Of a stretch of DNA of 64,000 nt, positions 1-9,995 are shown one piece after another. How positions within the stretch are numbered: the stretch's first letter is position 1; each line of letters starts with the position of its first letter. Source of the DNA: Scolanthus callimorphus (taxonomy: Eukaryota > Cnidaria > Anthozoa > Actiniaria > Edwardsiidae); NCBI GenBank assembly GCA_033964015.1, contig CM066923.1:22945086-23009085 (forward strand), read 5' to 3'. Made by a program: the position numbers and the translations under genes. A model generated the notes under the pieces. That model saw only the letters and a program-made list of their open reading frames with translations. It was not told the DNA's origin and did no database searches.

Positions 1-575
1 AAGTCGCAACCTAAGTCGCAACCTAAGTCGCAACGTAAGTCGCAACCTAAGTCGCAACCTAAGTCGCAACCTAAGTCGCAACCTAAGTCGCAACCTAAGT
101 CGCAACCTAAGTCGCAACCTAAGTCGCAACCTAAGTCGCAACTAGCAATCTAACTCGCAACGTAAGTCGCAACTAGCAACCTAAGTCGCAACCTAAGTCG
201 CAACGTAAGTCGCAACCTAACTAGCAACTTAAGTGTCAACCTAAGTCGCAACCTAAGTCGCAACGTAACTGTCAACGTAAGTGTCAACCTAAGTCGCAAC
301 TCGCAACGTAAGTCGCAACCTAAGTCGCAACGTAAGTCGCAACCTAAGTGTCAACCTAAGTCGCAACCTAAGTCGCAACGTAACTGTCAACGTAAGTGTC
401 AACCTAAGTCGCAACTCGCAACGTAAGTCGCAACCTAAGTCGCAACCTAAGTGGCAACCTAAGTCGCAACCTAAGTCGCAACGTAACTGTCAACGTAAGT
501 GTCAACCTAAGTCGCAACTAGCAACGTAAGTCGCAACCTAAGTCGCAACCTAAGTCGCAACTGGCAACCTAAAAC
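1..575. repeat. 12-bp minisatellite, AAGTCGCAACCT unit
   Basis: Tandem array of AAGTCGCAACCT, cut by the window start. The first 130 bases are nearly uniform. Later copies carry variants (AACGT for AACCT, GTGTCAAC or CTAGCAAC for GTCGCAAC) that recur in blocks, suggesting a higher-order unit of roughly 100-120 bp. No conserved reading frame and no unique spacers. Confidence 0.95.
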
Positions 576-764
576 AATTCGACACAGTTATAAAAAAGTT
601 AAAAATGGCCCTCACACGCCACCGTAGAAACTCGCGATTTTCAATATTTACAGGCTACGGGCCTGTAGTTTATGTATTTTTCTATCCTCGATGCATTTTG
701 TTCTTAGGATTTCCTTTCTACGAATTTGTAAATTATACGTATCAAAACAGATTTTTCATTAAGT

Positions 765-904
765 AAGATCGAGGCATAAAAATTGATATCCGTAAATCTT
801 ATAGGACCTTTTTTACTACTAGATTTTTTTGAACAAAATTTTGATCAAAAACGTAAAGAGTTCAGTCCGTAAGGCTAGTTTTTGACGTCGAACGTAATTC
901 AGTC
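765..904. repeat. Dispersed repeat, copy 1 first part (direct partner at 2162)
   Basis: The sequence around GAGGCATAAAAATTGATA, ACCTTTTTTACTA and the following bases recurs in the same order at 2162-2260. Copy 1 is then interrupted by the MITE at 911-1186 and resumes near 1430. The 576-764 stretch between the minisatellite and this repeat shows nothing recognisable. Confidence 0.6.
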
Positions 905-910
905 GCATTA

Positions 911-1186
911 CCACTGTATGCATTGCTACGCGACCTCAAAATTCACTGTTGCGTGGGCGATTGGCAATTTTTAGCCGTCAATCAAAACTAAAACGTTGGA
1001 TTCGGCTACTTCGGTGGGTCGACATTAATTGTAAAATCAATTAAAATAATTGTAAGCTATCCTTTGGCTTTCTGTCCTAGAATTATGAACTTTCTGACTC
1101 AAGAAAATTGACATTACAATTCCTTTGCTGAGAATCGCCAATCGCAACCGTGAATTTTGAGGTCGCGTAGCAAATGCATACAGTGG
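911..1186. mobile_element. TA-flanked MITE, CCACTGTATGCA family (full copy)
   Basis: About 50-bp imperfect terminal inverted repeats start CCACTGTATGCATTGC and end GCATACAGTGG. TA dinucleotides flank both ends (909-910, 1187-1188). There is no coding capacity. The family also occurs complete at 34895-35165 and as a left-end fragment at 5589-5724. The TA duplication suggests mobilisation by a Tc1/mariner-type transposase; that assignment is inferred. Confidence 0.8.
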
Positions 1187-1430
1187 TAAATTGACTGGGT
1201 TTATTAGCCAGTGAAAACAAGTTATTTCAATATGAGTGATTTTATGAGGTTAATATAATCTGTCTGGCTAATGGAGAAGATCTCAGCCCTGATTTTATGA
1301 GCGCTGGAAGGATTCAAAATTCTAATTTAGCACGGCAATAGCGCGGCGTTGGCACGGCAGATAGCGCCGTTCCTAATGCAAATGAGCTCAAGACAATCGC
1401 AATCGGTCTAACTAACTAAACAATGGGACA
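1187..1430. other. Gene-free stretch
   Basis: Nothing assignable. A short inverted match (ATTAGCCAG near 1204 and CTGGCTAAT near 1264) may be an old hairpin element. Confidence 0.4.
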
Positions 1431-1800
1431 AAATTGACATTTAGTGCGACAAGAATTAAGTTCGACGTCTAAAACTGGCCTAAGAGTTCAATCGTACAAC
1501 CATAGAAGAAAGCACATTAGCAACTTCGACACGACGAAGATGAAATTTTGTACATTTTTTGGAGTTTTTACTCCTTGTTGCTCCTTTTGAGACGTCATGG
1601 GAGGCAATCCTCTTGACTAAAGAGCTCAGAAATACTTTGGGCAGTGATGGTGAACAAAGTCCTTCTCTTTAATGAGGGTACCAAACGGCAAACGCACGCA
1701 AAACAACTTGAATAGTATATTTCTCCCTCACATTCCCCTGATTAGCTAGATTTTGCACCCTTTTAAGATGTATTTTTGTTCCTCGGTGTTTTTTTTTTTT
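1430..1800. repeat. Dispersed repeat, copy 1 second part
   Basis: Matches 2248-2810 in direct orientation, for example GAGTTCAATCGTAC, CAACTTCGACACGACG, TTTTGAGACGTCAT and GTATTTTTGTTCC in the same order. The 79-codon minus-strand frame over it is not conserved in the second copy. Confidence 0.65.
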
Positions 1801-1864
1801 GTGCATCGGATTTGAACTACGAATTAAACTGTAAATTGTTTTGGCAAAAACAGGTTTTCCATTA

Positions 1865-2158
1865 CTGCGGTTTTCATAATTCTGCGAACTCTCGCTATTG
1901 ATTTCCAATCGTTAAACCGCCTTCTGGCTTCCGCCAATCAAACTCCCGAGTCTTTAAATTGTCGTTACTCTGTGCTTTTTGATTGGCCAGCGCCTAAGCA
2001 GTGCTTAAAATGGCTTCCTGTTGCGACAGCAAGGGTTACGTGCTAACCAATCAAAAAGCACAAAGAGTAAGACTATGGAGTTTGATTGACGGAAGCCAGA
2101 AGGCAGTTTGATGGTTGGAAATCGTTATCATGAATTCGCACAATTATGAAAACCGCAG
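1865..2158. mobile_element. TA-flanked hairpin MITE, CTGCGGTTTTC family (full copy)
   Basis: A 294-bp imperfect palindrome starting CTGCGGTTTTCATAATTC and ending GAAAACCGCAG, with TA on both sides (1863-1864, 2159-2160). The arms include CTTCTGGCTTCCG and its complement. A cleaner copy lies at 52381-52680 and decayed copies lie near 53033-53297 and 55075-55470. Noncoding. Confidence 0.85.
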
Positions 2159-2161
2159 TAA

Positions 2162-2810
2162 AAGCGAGGCACAAAAATTGATACCCGAAAACATTACAGG
2201 GACCTTTTTTACTATTAGGTTTTTTGGACAACAATTTGACCAAAAAAATAAAAGTTCAATCGTACGACCCTAGAAGAATACAGTAGCCTGCTAGCAGGTG
2301 CTGTTGTTTTATCGGCGAAATCCCGGAGTTCGTAGTCGCGAGCGCCATCTTTGATTTTTTTGCCGGGTGACAATGGGGCGAGTGGCAAAACGAGGGGGTT
2401 TTGTCACTCGCCCCATTGTCACTCGGCCAAAAAAATCCAAGATACCGCTCGCGACTACCAAACTCTGGGGTTTCGCCGATAAAAACAGCCTCCCACGCCT
2501 GCTAGCAGGCTAAGAATACAGTGACAACTTCGACACGACAACATCACATTTTGTCAACAAGTAGTTCTTTTTGTTGTGCAACAAATCCTTGTTACTCCTT
2601 TTGAGACGTCATTTGAGGCAATCCTATATTGGCTAAAGAGCTCATATATATAATTTGGGCAGTTATCGATGGTGAAAAAATCCTTCTCTTTAATAGCCGG
2701 CACCCAACTGCAAACTCATGCAAAACAGCTTTAAAAGTATATTTTCTCCTTCACATTTCCCTGATTCCAATTTTTAGGGCTATGTATTTTTGTTCCAGTA
2801 ATGATACGGC
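2162..2810. repeat. Dispersed repeat, copy 2 (hosts the hairpin at 2284)
   Basis: Second direct copy of the repeat at 765-904 and 1430-1800, interrupted by the hairpin element at 2284-2512. Comparing the two copies shows the hairpin is a later insertion that duplicated AGAATACAG. Confidence 0.65.
2284..2512. mobile_element. Hairpin MITE, TAGCCTGCTAGC family, 9-bp TSD
   Basis: A 229-bp inverted repeat bounded by TAGCCTGCTAGCAGG and CCTGCTAGCAGGCTA. The exact 9-bp direct repeat AGAATACAG flanks it (2275-2283 and 2513-2521). Relatives with the same termini lie at 54040-54228 and 55797-55922. A 9-bp duplication suits a Mutator-like (MULE) mobiliser; this is inferred. Confidence 0.85.
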
Positions 2811-2823
2811 TTCTTGAAGGATC

Positions 2824-3060
2824 TTAGCCTGCCCGCAGGCTCTCGTTTCTGGTGGAGTTTGCTTTCTTTAGGCGCGCGGCGGACGAGCACCCTCTACACA
2901 TGTGACAAAGCGCGCGCACGTTGTTTTGAGGCTTTTTGGTAGAAGCATTTTGATCTTTCGTGCACATGAGAGCCTGCCAGGAAGGCCGGTGTTTTTGACT
3001 GGACGCCCCCTGACACCCCCCCCCCCCCAAAAAAAAAAAAAAACTGTACGCGTGATCGAG
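2824..3060. mobile_element. Remnant of the TAGCCTGC hairpin family and homopolymer runs
   Basis: TAGCCTGCCCGCAGG at 2824 resembles the terminus of the 2284 family, and AGAGCCTGCC near 2968 may be part of the other arm. A poly-C run followed by a poly-A run lies near 3017-3043. The overlapping frames here are low-complexity and not convincing genes. Confidence 0.4.
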
Positions 3061-3893
3061 TTGTCAATTACTTGTCCTGTCAAAATACAGCCAATGAGCG
3101 TACAAAGTTCACGTAAATCATACTTTTTGTTGCACTGTTTTGGCTTTTCGCGCCTGAATTTATTAAATTTTTCCTCAGTGGTAAATAGAGGAATCGATAA
3201 ATCGATATATTTATTGAATTATTTCCATATTGTAAAGCAGATAAAAGGACTGCAAACATTTATAGAGGCCTACAGTTCTTTGTTGCTGGGCAGGGTGAAA
3301 GACCTGAAAAGCAAACTCGTACTCAGCAGTGGTTTTTTGTCAAAATGAAAATAAGAAACTCTCCCACCACTATCGCAAAACCATTTCCCCAACAACATTT
3401 GTTCTTAAACAACTTTCTTTTAGTAAAATGTAGGTGACAAACTTCTGTAGTTTCTTAAATAAGCTTTTACTAAACGACTGATTTTTAAATGCTTCAGTCA
3501 TCAAGCAGTTCAACACGTAATTAACTTAACTTAGTCAGTGAACTAAATCAAAAACAAGCTTGGCCAAATTTCGTGAATGAAAAGCAAAATAAGAAGAAAC
3601 GAAAAAGAAGATGACTAAAAACGTTCACATCGGCCTAGTACATTAAAAAATATTAAGGAAATAACATATGCTTACCGCTGTAAGTTCAGTTCTTTTTTCT
3701 GGCACCTTGTAAGCTTAATTATTAAGTATTATAACTTAACTTAAGTCTTATTCTTCACAAACTTGCATTCTCGCACAAGAATAAGACTGCTCGGATTGTT
3801 TGAAGCAAACTTCTGATCTGATTATCCGTGAATCAACTTAAAAATCAATTCATCCACAAAGTCGTGATACTTTCTCTGTAGATCCTTGCTTTG
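3061..3893. other. Gene-free stretch
   Basis: AT-rich, with no convincing ORF, RNA gene or transposon terminus. Confidence 0.5.
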
Positions 3894-4145
3894 CTAATCC
3901 ATCTCAAACGTAAGTTTAGATCCAAAATGCATGTCTAGCTTGGCGACGACAAAAAAGTTAGCAAGGCCGTGATTCTTCTCTGAGGAGTTCTTTGGAAGTT
4001 TTTCCAAGCTATTTTCCCTTGGCGTTTGTTCTTGATAATCTAAAGGCGTATGTTTATCTGTTTGCCGAACTTGAACACCAGAAACCATACTTGGAGACAA
4101 CTTTTTCACCGGTTTTTCACCTCTCGTCTCGGACGTGCCGGGCAT
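3894..4145 (-). CDS. Hypothetical 83-codon ORF or first exon
   Basis: A minus-strand ORF from ATG at 4145 to a TAG at 3894. The product would be polar and Ser/Lys/Glu-rich, with no signal peptide, membrane segment or recognisable domain. It is noted because it does not overlap an obvious repeat, and because a perfect cyclic-AMP response element lies 39 bases upstream of its start. No good splice donor is visible, so it could be a small single-exon gene, a 5' exon with a nonconsensus donor, or a chance frame. I do not recognise the sequence. Confidence 0.25.
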   Translation of the reverse strand: MPGTSETRGEKPVKKLSPSMVSGVQVRQTDKHTPLDYQEQTPRENSLEKLPKNSSEKNHGLANFFVVAKLDMHFGSKLTFEMD

Positions 4146-4183
4146 GAACTTTTGATCTCAATCTGAGGCCCCAAAAGCGAATG

Positions 4184-4191
4184 TGACGTCA
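4184..4191. promoter_or_regulatory. Perfect CRE palindrome TGACGTCA
   Basis: The eight-base consensus for CREB/ATF-family bZIP factors, 39 bases upstream of the minus-strand ORF start at 4145. The match is exact, but a single occurrence of an 8-mer is weak evidence for function. Confidence 0.35.
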
Positions 4192-4323
4192 TATGAAACC
4201 GTAAAATTTTGCCGCCACATTTCGTTCAATCAGGTTGCTCAGAAACATATAACTCACCACTGGGTTGCTGCGTTCGTGGGCGAATAGTCTAGAACGCAGT
4301 CTACGCTTAGTCTACGCTAAAAC

Positions 4324-4493
4324 AGGGGCCTTGCCGGCAGGCTCTACATTCAGAGTCCACAGGAACCCCAACAAAACGAGAGTGTGCAGGAATCGCTACA
4401 AACGTGCGCGCGCGAGCTACAAGGCAAGCCGATATTTCCGGCGTGCTCTACACCAGAAACAAAGAGAGCCTGCGGGGAGGCTAGGAGGATCAT
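4324..4493. mobile_element. Decayed hairpin related to the TAGCCTGC family
   Basis: GCCTTGCCGGCAGGCTCT at the left and AGAGCCTGCGGGGAGGCT at the right form diverged inverted termini. The GC-rich interior is unlike the surrounding AT-rich DNA. No target duplication could be confirmed. Confidence 0.4.
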
Positions 4494-4930
4494 GTATAGC
4501 ATGAGAACAAAGCACGAGAGCTGTATCATAACTCGCAATCAATATTAATGAATAAAAACTAAGTATTGAGTAAAAAGTGACTTCTCAATTTCGATTCTAC
4601 GAAATGTCCCGAAATGTCCCGCCAAAACGTCCGAGCCTTGATCCCCTCTCCCCACTCCACAAATAAAATGTCCATTTAGACATTTTCCGTGGCACTATGT
4701 CGAATTTAATTTTTTATCGACGGCCCCTAAGAATGGAACTCAAAATTACATGTGCTGGGTGTTGAAAGTTTCAATCTATTCTTAAAGAGAATCCCGAAAA
4801 ATCAGTGTCCTCATAGTCATTTTATGGTTAATTCTACGTCTATGTAGTATGATATTTTTTTAGGACAAAACAGCCAAAATTGAGTAACAGAATCACATCC
4901 ACTTGTAGCAATATTTCATCGAAAACAACA
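4494..4930. other. Gene-free stretch
   Basis: No gene or mobile-element terminus seen. GAAATGTCCC is directly repeated at 4600-4620. Confidence 0.4.
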
Positions 4931-4936
4931 AACACG

Positions 4937-5150
4937 TGACGAATTTTCCCACGCTCGTTAGCCTAGCGTTGGTGCACACTCTCCGCAGGATATGCGCTGT
5001 ATTTGTCGTATTTGTCAGCGAGTTGAATCTCACAAAAATACAATTTAAAAACATGTCGAATTTTCCCACGCACGTTGCCAAGAGATTACTCACAATCCCC
5101 AGGATAAGCCGAGTATGAGTTGGATCTCACAAAAGTGCCTTTGGAAATGA
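4937..5150. repeat. Diverged tandem duplication, about 115 bp
   Basis: GACGAATTTTCCCACGC at 4937 recurs as GTCGAATTTTCCCACGC at about 5056. Each is followed by a similar AGGATA segment and GAGTTGRATCTCACAAAA. The copies differ by many substitutions and small indels. Confidence 0.55.
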
Positions 5151-5315
5151 AGCGGAAATAACACAACGGCCAGTGCGGAGTATTAGAGTCAATCGGGTGC
5201 GAAAGAGCTAACACAAATAGGGCAACCTTACAGAAGATAATTCACTCGGTACAGAGAGGAGCCAAATCTTGACGTCTTCGCTGAGCTATCGACTTGTGCT
5301 GATATTGAAGAGAAA

Positions 5316-6198
5316 ATGAAGACACTCATTATTGTCACCCTTGTCGTTTTGCTGGCCTGTGCTTACGTTAATCCTGCAGATCCTGTGCCAACTGGTAAGA
5401 CGTTTTATTATTCAGCACATCGATGCACTGCCCAAATATGGTCATTGGAACGCCAATAGCTGTCTTCTGTACATGGCAGCTATCCTGCGATATCCGTCTC
5501 TGAGGGAATATGATGTTTTGAGCTCGTAAATAATACACAAAAGTCATGTTTTTCGGGTTTTTTTGTGCTATCGATGTACGCACCTTTACCACTGTATGCA
5601 TTGCTACGCGACCTCAAAATTCACTGTTGGGCGATTTTACGCAAGAAAACTGTCATGTCAATTTTCTCGAACCAGAAAGTTAAACCTTCGAGTCAAGGAA
5701 ACCAATGGATAGCTTAAGGAGGCAAGTTTTCAATAACCTCAAGACTTTGGTGTTATCTTTGGTATATATTCAATAATAATTTACGAAAGTTGGAAAGAAT
5801 TGACAAATGGGATTTTTGTCAGAGGAGAAAAACGTAAGATTTAGAATTCTGGCGAAAATTTCTCAACTTTTGCAGTGAATTTGCCGATACTTGAACAAAC
5901 GCCAAGCAAAATCGAAAGCATTCTAAGAAAAGAAATTTGGCTGTCACATTGCATTGGGTTTGTAGATAAATCGGGCGGCAAGGATCTTCGAATTACGCAA
6001 ATATCGGCCATCCTTTTTAGAGATTTAATTGTTACTATTTTAAGGGATTTTTAATGACTTTTTATTTCATATTGTCGGAACCCGCGTCTACCCATCAAGA
6101 TTACCAAGAGGTAGCCGAGAAGATAGCCGAAGCCCTCGCCTTCTCAAGGCACGCTCTGAGAGAGGTATCCGACCTAAACGACCAGATCTACTCTGTCG
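5316..6198 (+). CDS. Small predicted secreted peptide, exons 1 and 2 (unrecognised)
   Basis: Exon 1 (5316-5394) starts at an ATG preceded by GAGAAA. It encodes 26 complete residues: MKTL, a run of about 12 aliphatic residues ending ACAYVN, then a short Pro/Asp tail, which is a classic signal peptide. It ends in G before the consensus donor GTAAGA (phase 1). After a 705-bp intron, exon 2 (6100-6198) continues in frame for 33 codons, rich in Glu, Ala, Leu and Arg and likely an amphipathic helix. It ends in G before GTAGGT, again phase 1. An alternative acceptor 9 bases downstream keeps the frame. Nothing cysteine-rich is seen, so there is no sign of a toxin fold. The terminal exon was not found. 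Two MITEs occupy the intron, one starting a few bases after the donor. Function is unknown; the exon pairing is inferred. Confidence 0.55.
5404..5580. mobile_element. MITE, TTATTATTC(A/G)GCACATCGATG family (intronic copy)
   Basis: Almost identical to 59841-60023. The left end is TTATTATTCAGCACATCGATG; the right end should be CATCGATGTGCTGAATAATAA but breaks off after ATCGATGTACG, just before the next MITE. It lies inside the first intron of the small secreted-peptide gene. Confidence 0.8.
5589..5724. mobile_element. Left-end fragment of the CCACTGTATGCA MITE
   Basis: Matches the first half of the element at 34895-35165, from CCACTGTATGCATTGC to AATGGATAGCTT, preceded by TTA. The right half is absent, so this is a truncated copy. 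Confidence 0.75.
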
Positions 6199-6507
6199 GT
6201 AGGTCTGTGACACTCGACGATAGTATACTATTTCACAATGCAACAATTACCGCATCGCATTTTCCTTCGGGACAAATCAAATAACTCGCGGCTCAAAAAA
6301 CAATCGAGCCGACAAATCGCAGCGTGTAAATGGGCGGACTGATGGCCGTAGTACCCGATTCCCTACCACCTAAATCACCATTGCCTGACCTATCGAGTAC
6401 TGTTGTTTTACGTCTTCCCTATAGTACTCCTTTTAATTTTTCTTATGCCAAATGCCATGTAGGCTGGGAAAGCAGAGTCTGAAAATTACAGTTTCAGAGA
6501 TTAGGGA
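6199..6507. other. Putative downstream intron of the secreted-peptide gene
   Basis: Follows the exon 2 donor. No continuation exon with a supported acceptor and phase was found. Confidence 0.3.
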
Positions 6508-6660
6508 CCGTTCATTTTTTATCAGGGAGAGGGGGCTGGTGGAAATGAGGGGGGGGGGGGGGGGGTCACCCAAAAAAATACGGCCTCAAAGGGGGGGTCA
6601 CCCAAAAAAATACACCACTAAAGGTGGGGTCACCCAAAAAAATACAAGCACATAACAGGG
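6508..6660. repeat. Poly-G run and GGGGTCACCCAAAAAAATA short tandem repeat
   Basis: A G run near 6550-6565 is followed by three units of about 30 bp containing GGGGTCACCCAAAAAAATAC. The 67-codon frame over it is a by-product of the repeat. Confidence 0.8.
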
Positions 6661-6974
6661 AGGAAACGAAAGTTTGTATTTTTACAGCATGCAATATGTT
6701 TGTTACATGTTTCAACTCGCTTATATGTTTCTAATTTCACTCAATACTTAATAAAAATTTCGGCGCGCATGCAGAATTGAACATATAATATGCACTGATA
6801 GGCCTGCCGGGCAGTCTTTATGTTTGAAAGAACACACCTAAGGTAAGCGTGAGTTCAACGTTTAGTCATTTGGGCGGCGCTTCAAGCACATGAATAATAA
6901 TCTTCATTTGCGGAGCGCATGAAAAATATTACCTAAAGGCTCAGGAGCCCTTCACTAGGAGCTTTCATCTAACC

Positions 6975-7018
6975 TATAATATATAGATTTAGGCACTGCC
7001 TAAAAGCGGAGCTCCCAA
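6975..7018. mobile_element. Solo terminus of the TTTAGGC..GCCTAAAAGCGG element
   Basis: ATATATAGATTTAGGCACTGCC continuing to TAAAAGCGGAGCTCC matches the left terminus of the larger element at 40988-41712. No second end is found nearby. Confidence 0.5.
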
Positions 7019-7146
7019 CTATTATAAGGAATAAAAGATGGTAGTAGTTTATTGTAGTATCAAAATACATTTATTATTATATTTAGACTAATATGATTGC
7101 CTTTGTGCCTTTTTAAAAACACAAAAAGCATAAGGACAACTTAACT

Positions 7147-7460
7147 AATTCATAGTTCCGATCAAACAATGAAGCCATTTCACGCTATCTGGAGATACCA
7201 ATCAGCGATGGAAAGCTTCTCCCGCAGGAACTGATCGTGTCCCACAAACAGTATTTCAGGACTTCCGAAATCAGTCGATTTGCAGCACTTTTTTACCTTT
7301 TATGACAGTGTAAACTGAGATGATCCGAAGATAGAGTTATCTGGTAAACCTTAGCGGGATCAGAATATTTTTGGCCTTTTTTTTTAAGGAAAACCCTGGT
7401 TTGTTTGTGGGACATAACAACAGTAACTATGGCTTTGAATGACAGGTCGGAACTATGAAT
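7147..7460. mobile_element. MITE with ATTCATAGTTCCGA termini
   Basis: A 314-bp segment bounded by ATTCATAGTTCCGA and TCGGAACTATGAAT. Further inverted matches lie inside (GTCCCACAAAC near 7240 with GTTTGTGGGAC near 7403). Noncoding. Confidence 0.7.
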
Positions 7461-7476
7461 AGAAATGTAGACACCC

Positions 7477-7700
7477 GTAGGGCTTGTTCACATGAGGTGA
7501 GATATCAACCTCATCCCCAGGGTCTTGTGGGTAATTTTCAAGATGGCGGTGTAAGACCCTGGGGAGGCTGAGTCACTGCCCACTGTTTGAAAACATGGGA
7601 ACGCAGTTGTCCTTTGTTTTGAAACGGTCATGTGACTCAGCCACCCCCAGGGTCTTCTCCCGAGTCAACCGGGGACAAGATTGGTGAGATATCTTGGACT
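7477..7700. repeat. Small inverted repeats around CCCCAGGGTCTT
   Basis: CCCCAGGGTCTT at about 7517 pairs with AAGACCCTGGGG at about 7553. A third CCCCAGGGTCTT lies near 7645, and GTGAGATATC occurs on both flanks. This is likely a decayed hairpin element; no gene seen. Confidence 0.5.
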
Positions 7701-7904
7701 AGGGACAACTTTGGGGTAGGGACAAAACTGGCACCTGTTTCACATGAGAAAAAATTGCAAGATATTGTGGTGTTGTGGCTAACACATGCGGCACACACTA
7801 TCAAAAAAGTTGGCAATCAAGAAAGTTGTTAGGGCTGCTGTTAGGCCTAACAGACCTAACAGCCCAATCAGCAGTGAGAAAACATTCCTTACTCCCACCT
7901 CTTA

Positions 7905-8404
7905 AGTGCCACTAAAGGCAGAAGTCAACTACATTTCATCAAAAAGATCCATTATCCAAGGGAACAGTAGAGAAACAAAAATGTGCTTTACGCGCGTCGT
8001 TAATATTTTATTGATTTTTGAATACTTTCGATTGGCGTTTTTTTTTTCGTTCAACTATGCGCGATGCATTCTGGGGGAGAAGTTCTTCAGAACAATTGTT
8101 CCTATGACGCATGAAGAAGACATAGAAAATACATCAAAGAAGGTCTTTGTTCTTCTTTCATTGTCTTCCTTGTGGTCTTTGTTCTACTTTCTATGTCTTC
8201 TTCATGTGTCACAGGAACCATTGTTCACACCACAGGATGAAGAAATGCATAGTTGAACGAAAAAAAAATCGCCAATCGGAAATATTCAAAATCAATAAAA
8301 TATTAACGGCGCGTGGTAAACACATTTTCATTACGACTGTTCCTTTGGATAATGGATCTTAGCTTTTTGATGAAATGTAGTTGACTTCTGCCTTTAGTGG
8401 CACT
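7905..8404. mobile_element. Harbinger-type MITE with TTA target duplication
   Basis: A 500-bp element bounded by AGTGCCACTAAAGGCAG and CTGCCTTTAGTGGCACT. TTA is duplicated exactly at 7902-7904 and 8405-8407. Inverted similarity extends through most of both arms, for example CAACTACATTTCATCA and its complement. The 116-codon frame across it is not conserved coding. A TWA duplication is typical of PIF/Harbinger elements. A diverged relative starts near 42070. Confidence 0.85.
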
Positions 8405-8419
8405 TTAAAAGACGGGGCA

Positions 8420-8501
8420 CAAATTATGATAAACACCTAACAACCCTAACAGCCCTAACACCACTTACAGACCTAACAGCCCTAACAGACTGTTAGGTTT
8501 G
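8420..8501. repeat. CCTAACAGC short-repeat array
   Basis: Degenerate tandem CCTAACA(G)C units, with similar units at 7829-7870 and, on the other side of the foldback element, at 12084-12210 and 12440-12505. The foldback element at 8502 appears to have inserted into this array. Confidence 0.75.
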
Positions 8502-8517
8502 GGCTTGCACTATTTCG

Positions 8518-8578
8518 AGATACAAGATACGAAGATACAGAGATACAGAGATACAGAGATACAGAGATACAGAGATAT
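8518..8578. repeat. Subterminal AGATACAG tandem repeat (left end)
   Basis: Several AGATACAG 8-mers in tandem followed by GATATCGGGTTACC. The complementary array lies at about 12030-12060, and the same arrays mark both ends of the copy at 46751-50325. Confidence 0.9.
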
Positions 8579-9995
8579 CGGGTTACCAAAAAAATCGAAG
8601 ATACAGAGATACAAGGATATCGGGTTACCAAAAAATCGTGAACTTAACAAACACCGGATGCGACTCAAAGCACGAAGCATTCCCTCAAAGCACGAAGCAT
8701 GTTCGACATGTTCCGGGATTTTATATCATTGTACTATCTGAAACTATGTTGCTAGGTCAATGAATGACTGCCATCAATTGTCATACAGATCAATACGATA
8801 TTGTCGTGGAGGGATTTTGACGCTCGCCGCTTTAATGTACAAGACCAACCTCATAATCATCGCTCGAGGTACTTTTTTCGATGACTGGCTTTCTGTGCTG
8901 AGGTCATGCTTTACGACCTGTACCACTTTCCGCCAACGTTGAATTGCCGGAAGGCGTCGCAAAATTGGTATTCCCCATGCCAGGCAAAGGCACCCAGAAC
9001 ATTCTCGTGGTCATTCTGAACAAGACTTTACGCTCTCAACAAACTTTGGAAGATCGGACGACCTGCTCTTCTCCCATTTCTTGAATTTCGAGTTCATGGC
9101 TTTATTGTCAAATCAAAACGAGAACGAATTTATTCAATGGAAACAGAATACACATTTAGCTTAAAAATATCATTTCAATGTACAGTTTATGCACATACCA
9201 TCCAGTAGTTTGTATTGACTTGCAGCTCGGGTGCTCGGCACGCCAGCCGCTCCGCGATCTCTCGTGTTTACCTCATAATCATATATCGCTCTCATAATTC
9301 GCTGCCGTAAATGTCAGATACACTCTAACCCTACAAAAACACCTATAAAAGTACCATAAATCCCTACTACTATTTCGATCTTTTCCACTGATACAACAAA
9401 ATTACGGGAGCGAATTCTGAGAGCGATGATTGCAAGGTTGGTTTTATGTACATTCACGGCGAGCGAATTGATTCTGAAGCGAATTCTGAAAGCGATGATT
9501 ACGAGGTTGGTTTTATGTACATTCACGGCGAGCGAATTCTGGAGCGAATTCTGAAAGGGATGATCATAGGCTTCCCAGGATCATTGAGCGAACTTTAGAG
9601 TTATGATAGTTCGCAGTTTTATAGTGTCGCTGTGTGAAGTTTGACTGAGTTCGATGAGCGCTAAAATATGAGTACCTACGAAAAATAAAAAAGTTTGAAA
9701 AATACCCTTATCTAGTCCTTTAGTACTTTAATAAATCACTACTAGCATTTATTCGGTCAGAAATACACTTTTAAGCGAGTTTTAGCCAATTTTATTGTCA
9801 CCTCTCACACTACTATATGTTCTGGAAGGCCGCAAACTGCAAAATTCAGAACGCTCAGCGATCCAAAAATTTCCCTCGATTTTTTCCCAAAAATCATCGT
9901 CGCTTGCTCAAACAAACCTCGCATAATAAAGTAAAACTATTCAGCTTTGTTGTTTACCTTTCTCGTGGAAATCAAACCCTCTCTGGCTGATATAA

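Noticed and set aside
1..575. Possible CRISPR-like array
   Set aside because: Units of 12 bp are contiguous, with no unique spacers, in animal DNA; it is a minisatellite.
7200..7300. Candidate exon 3 of the secreted-peptide gene after TTCTCCCGCAG
   Set aside because: A phase-1 frame to a stop exists, but it lies inside the MITE at 7147-7460, so it is probably chance.
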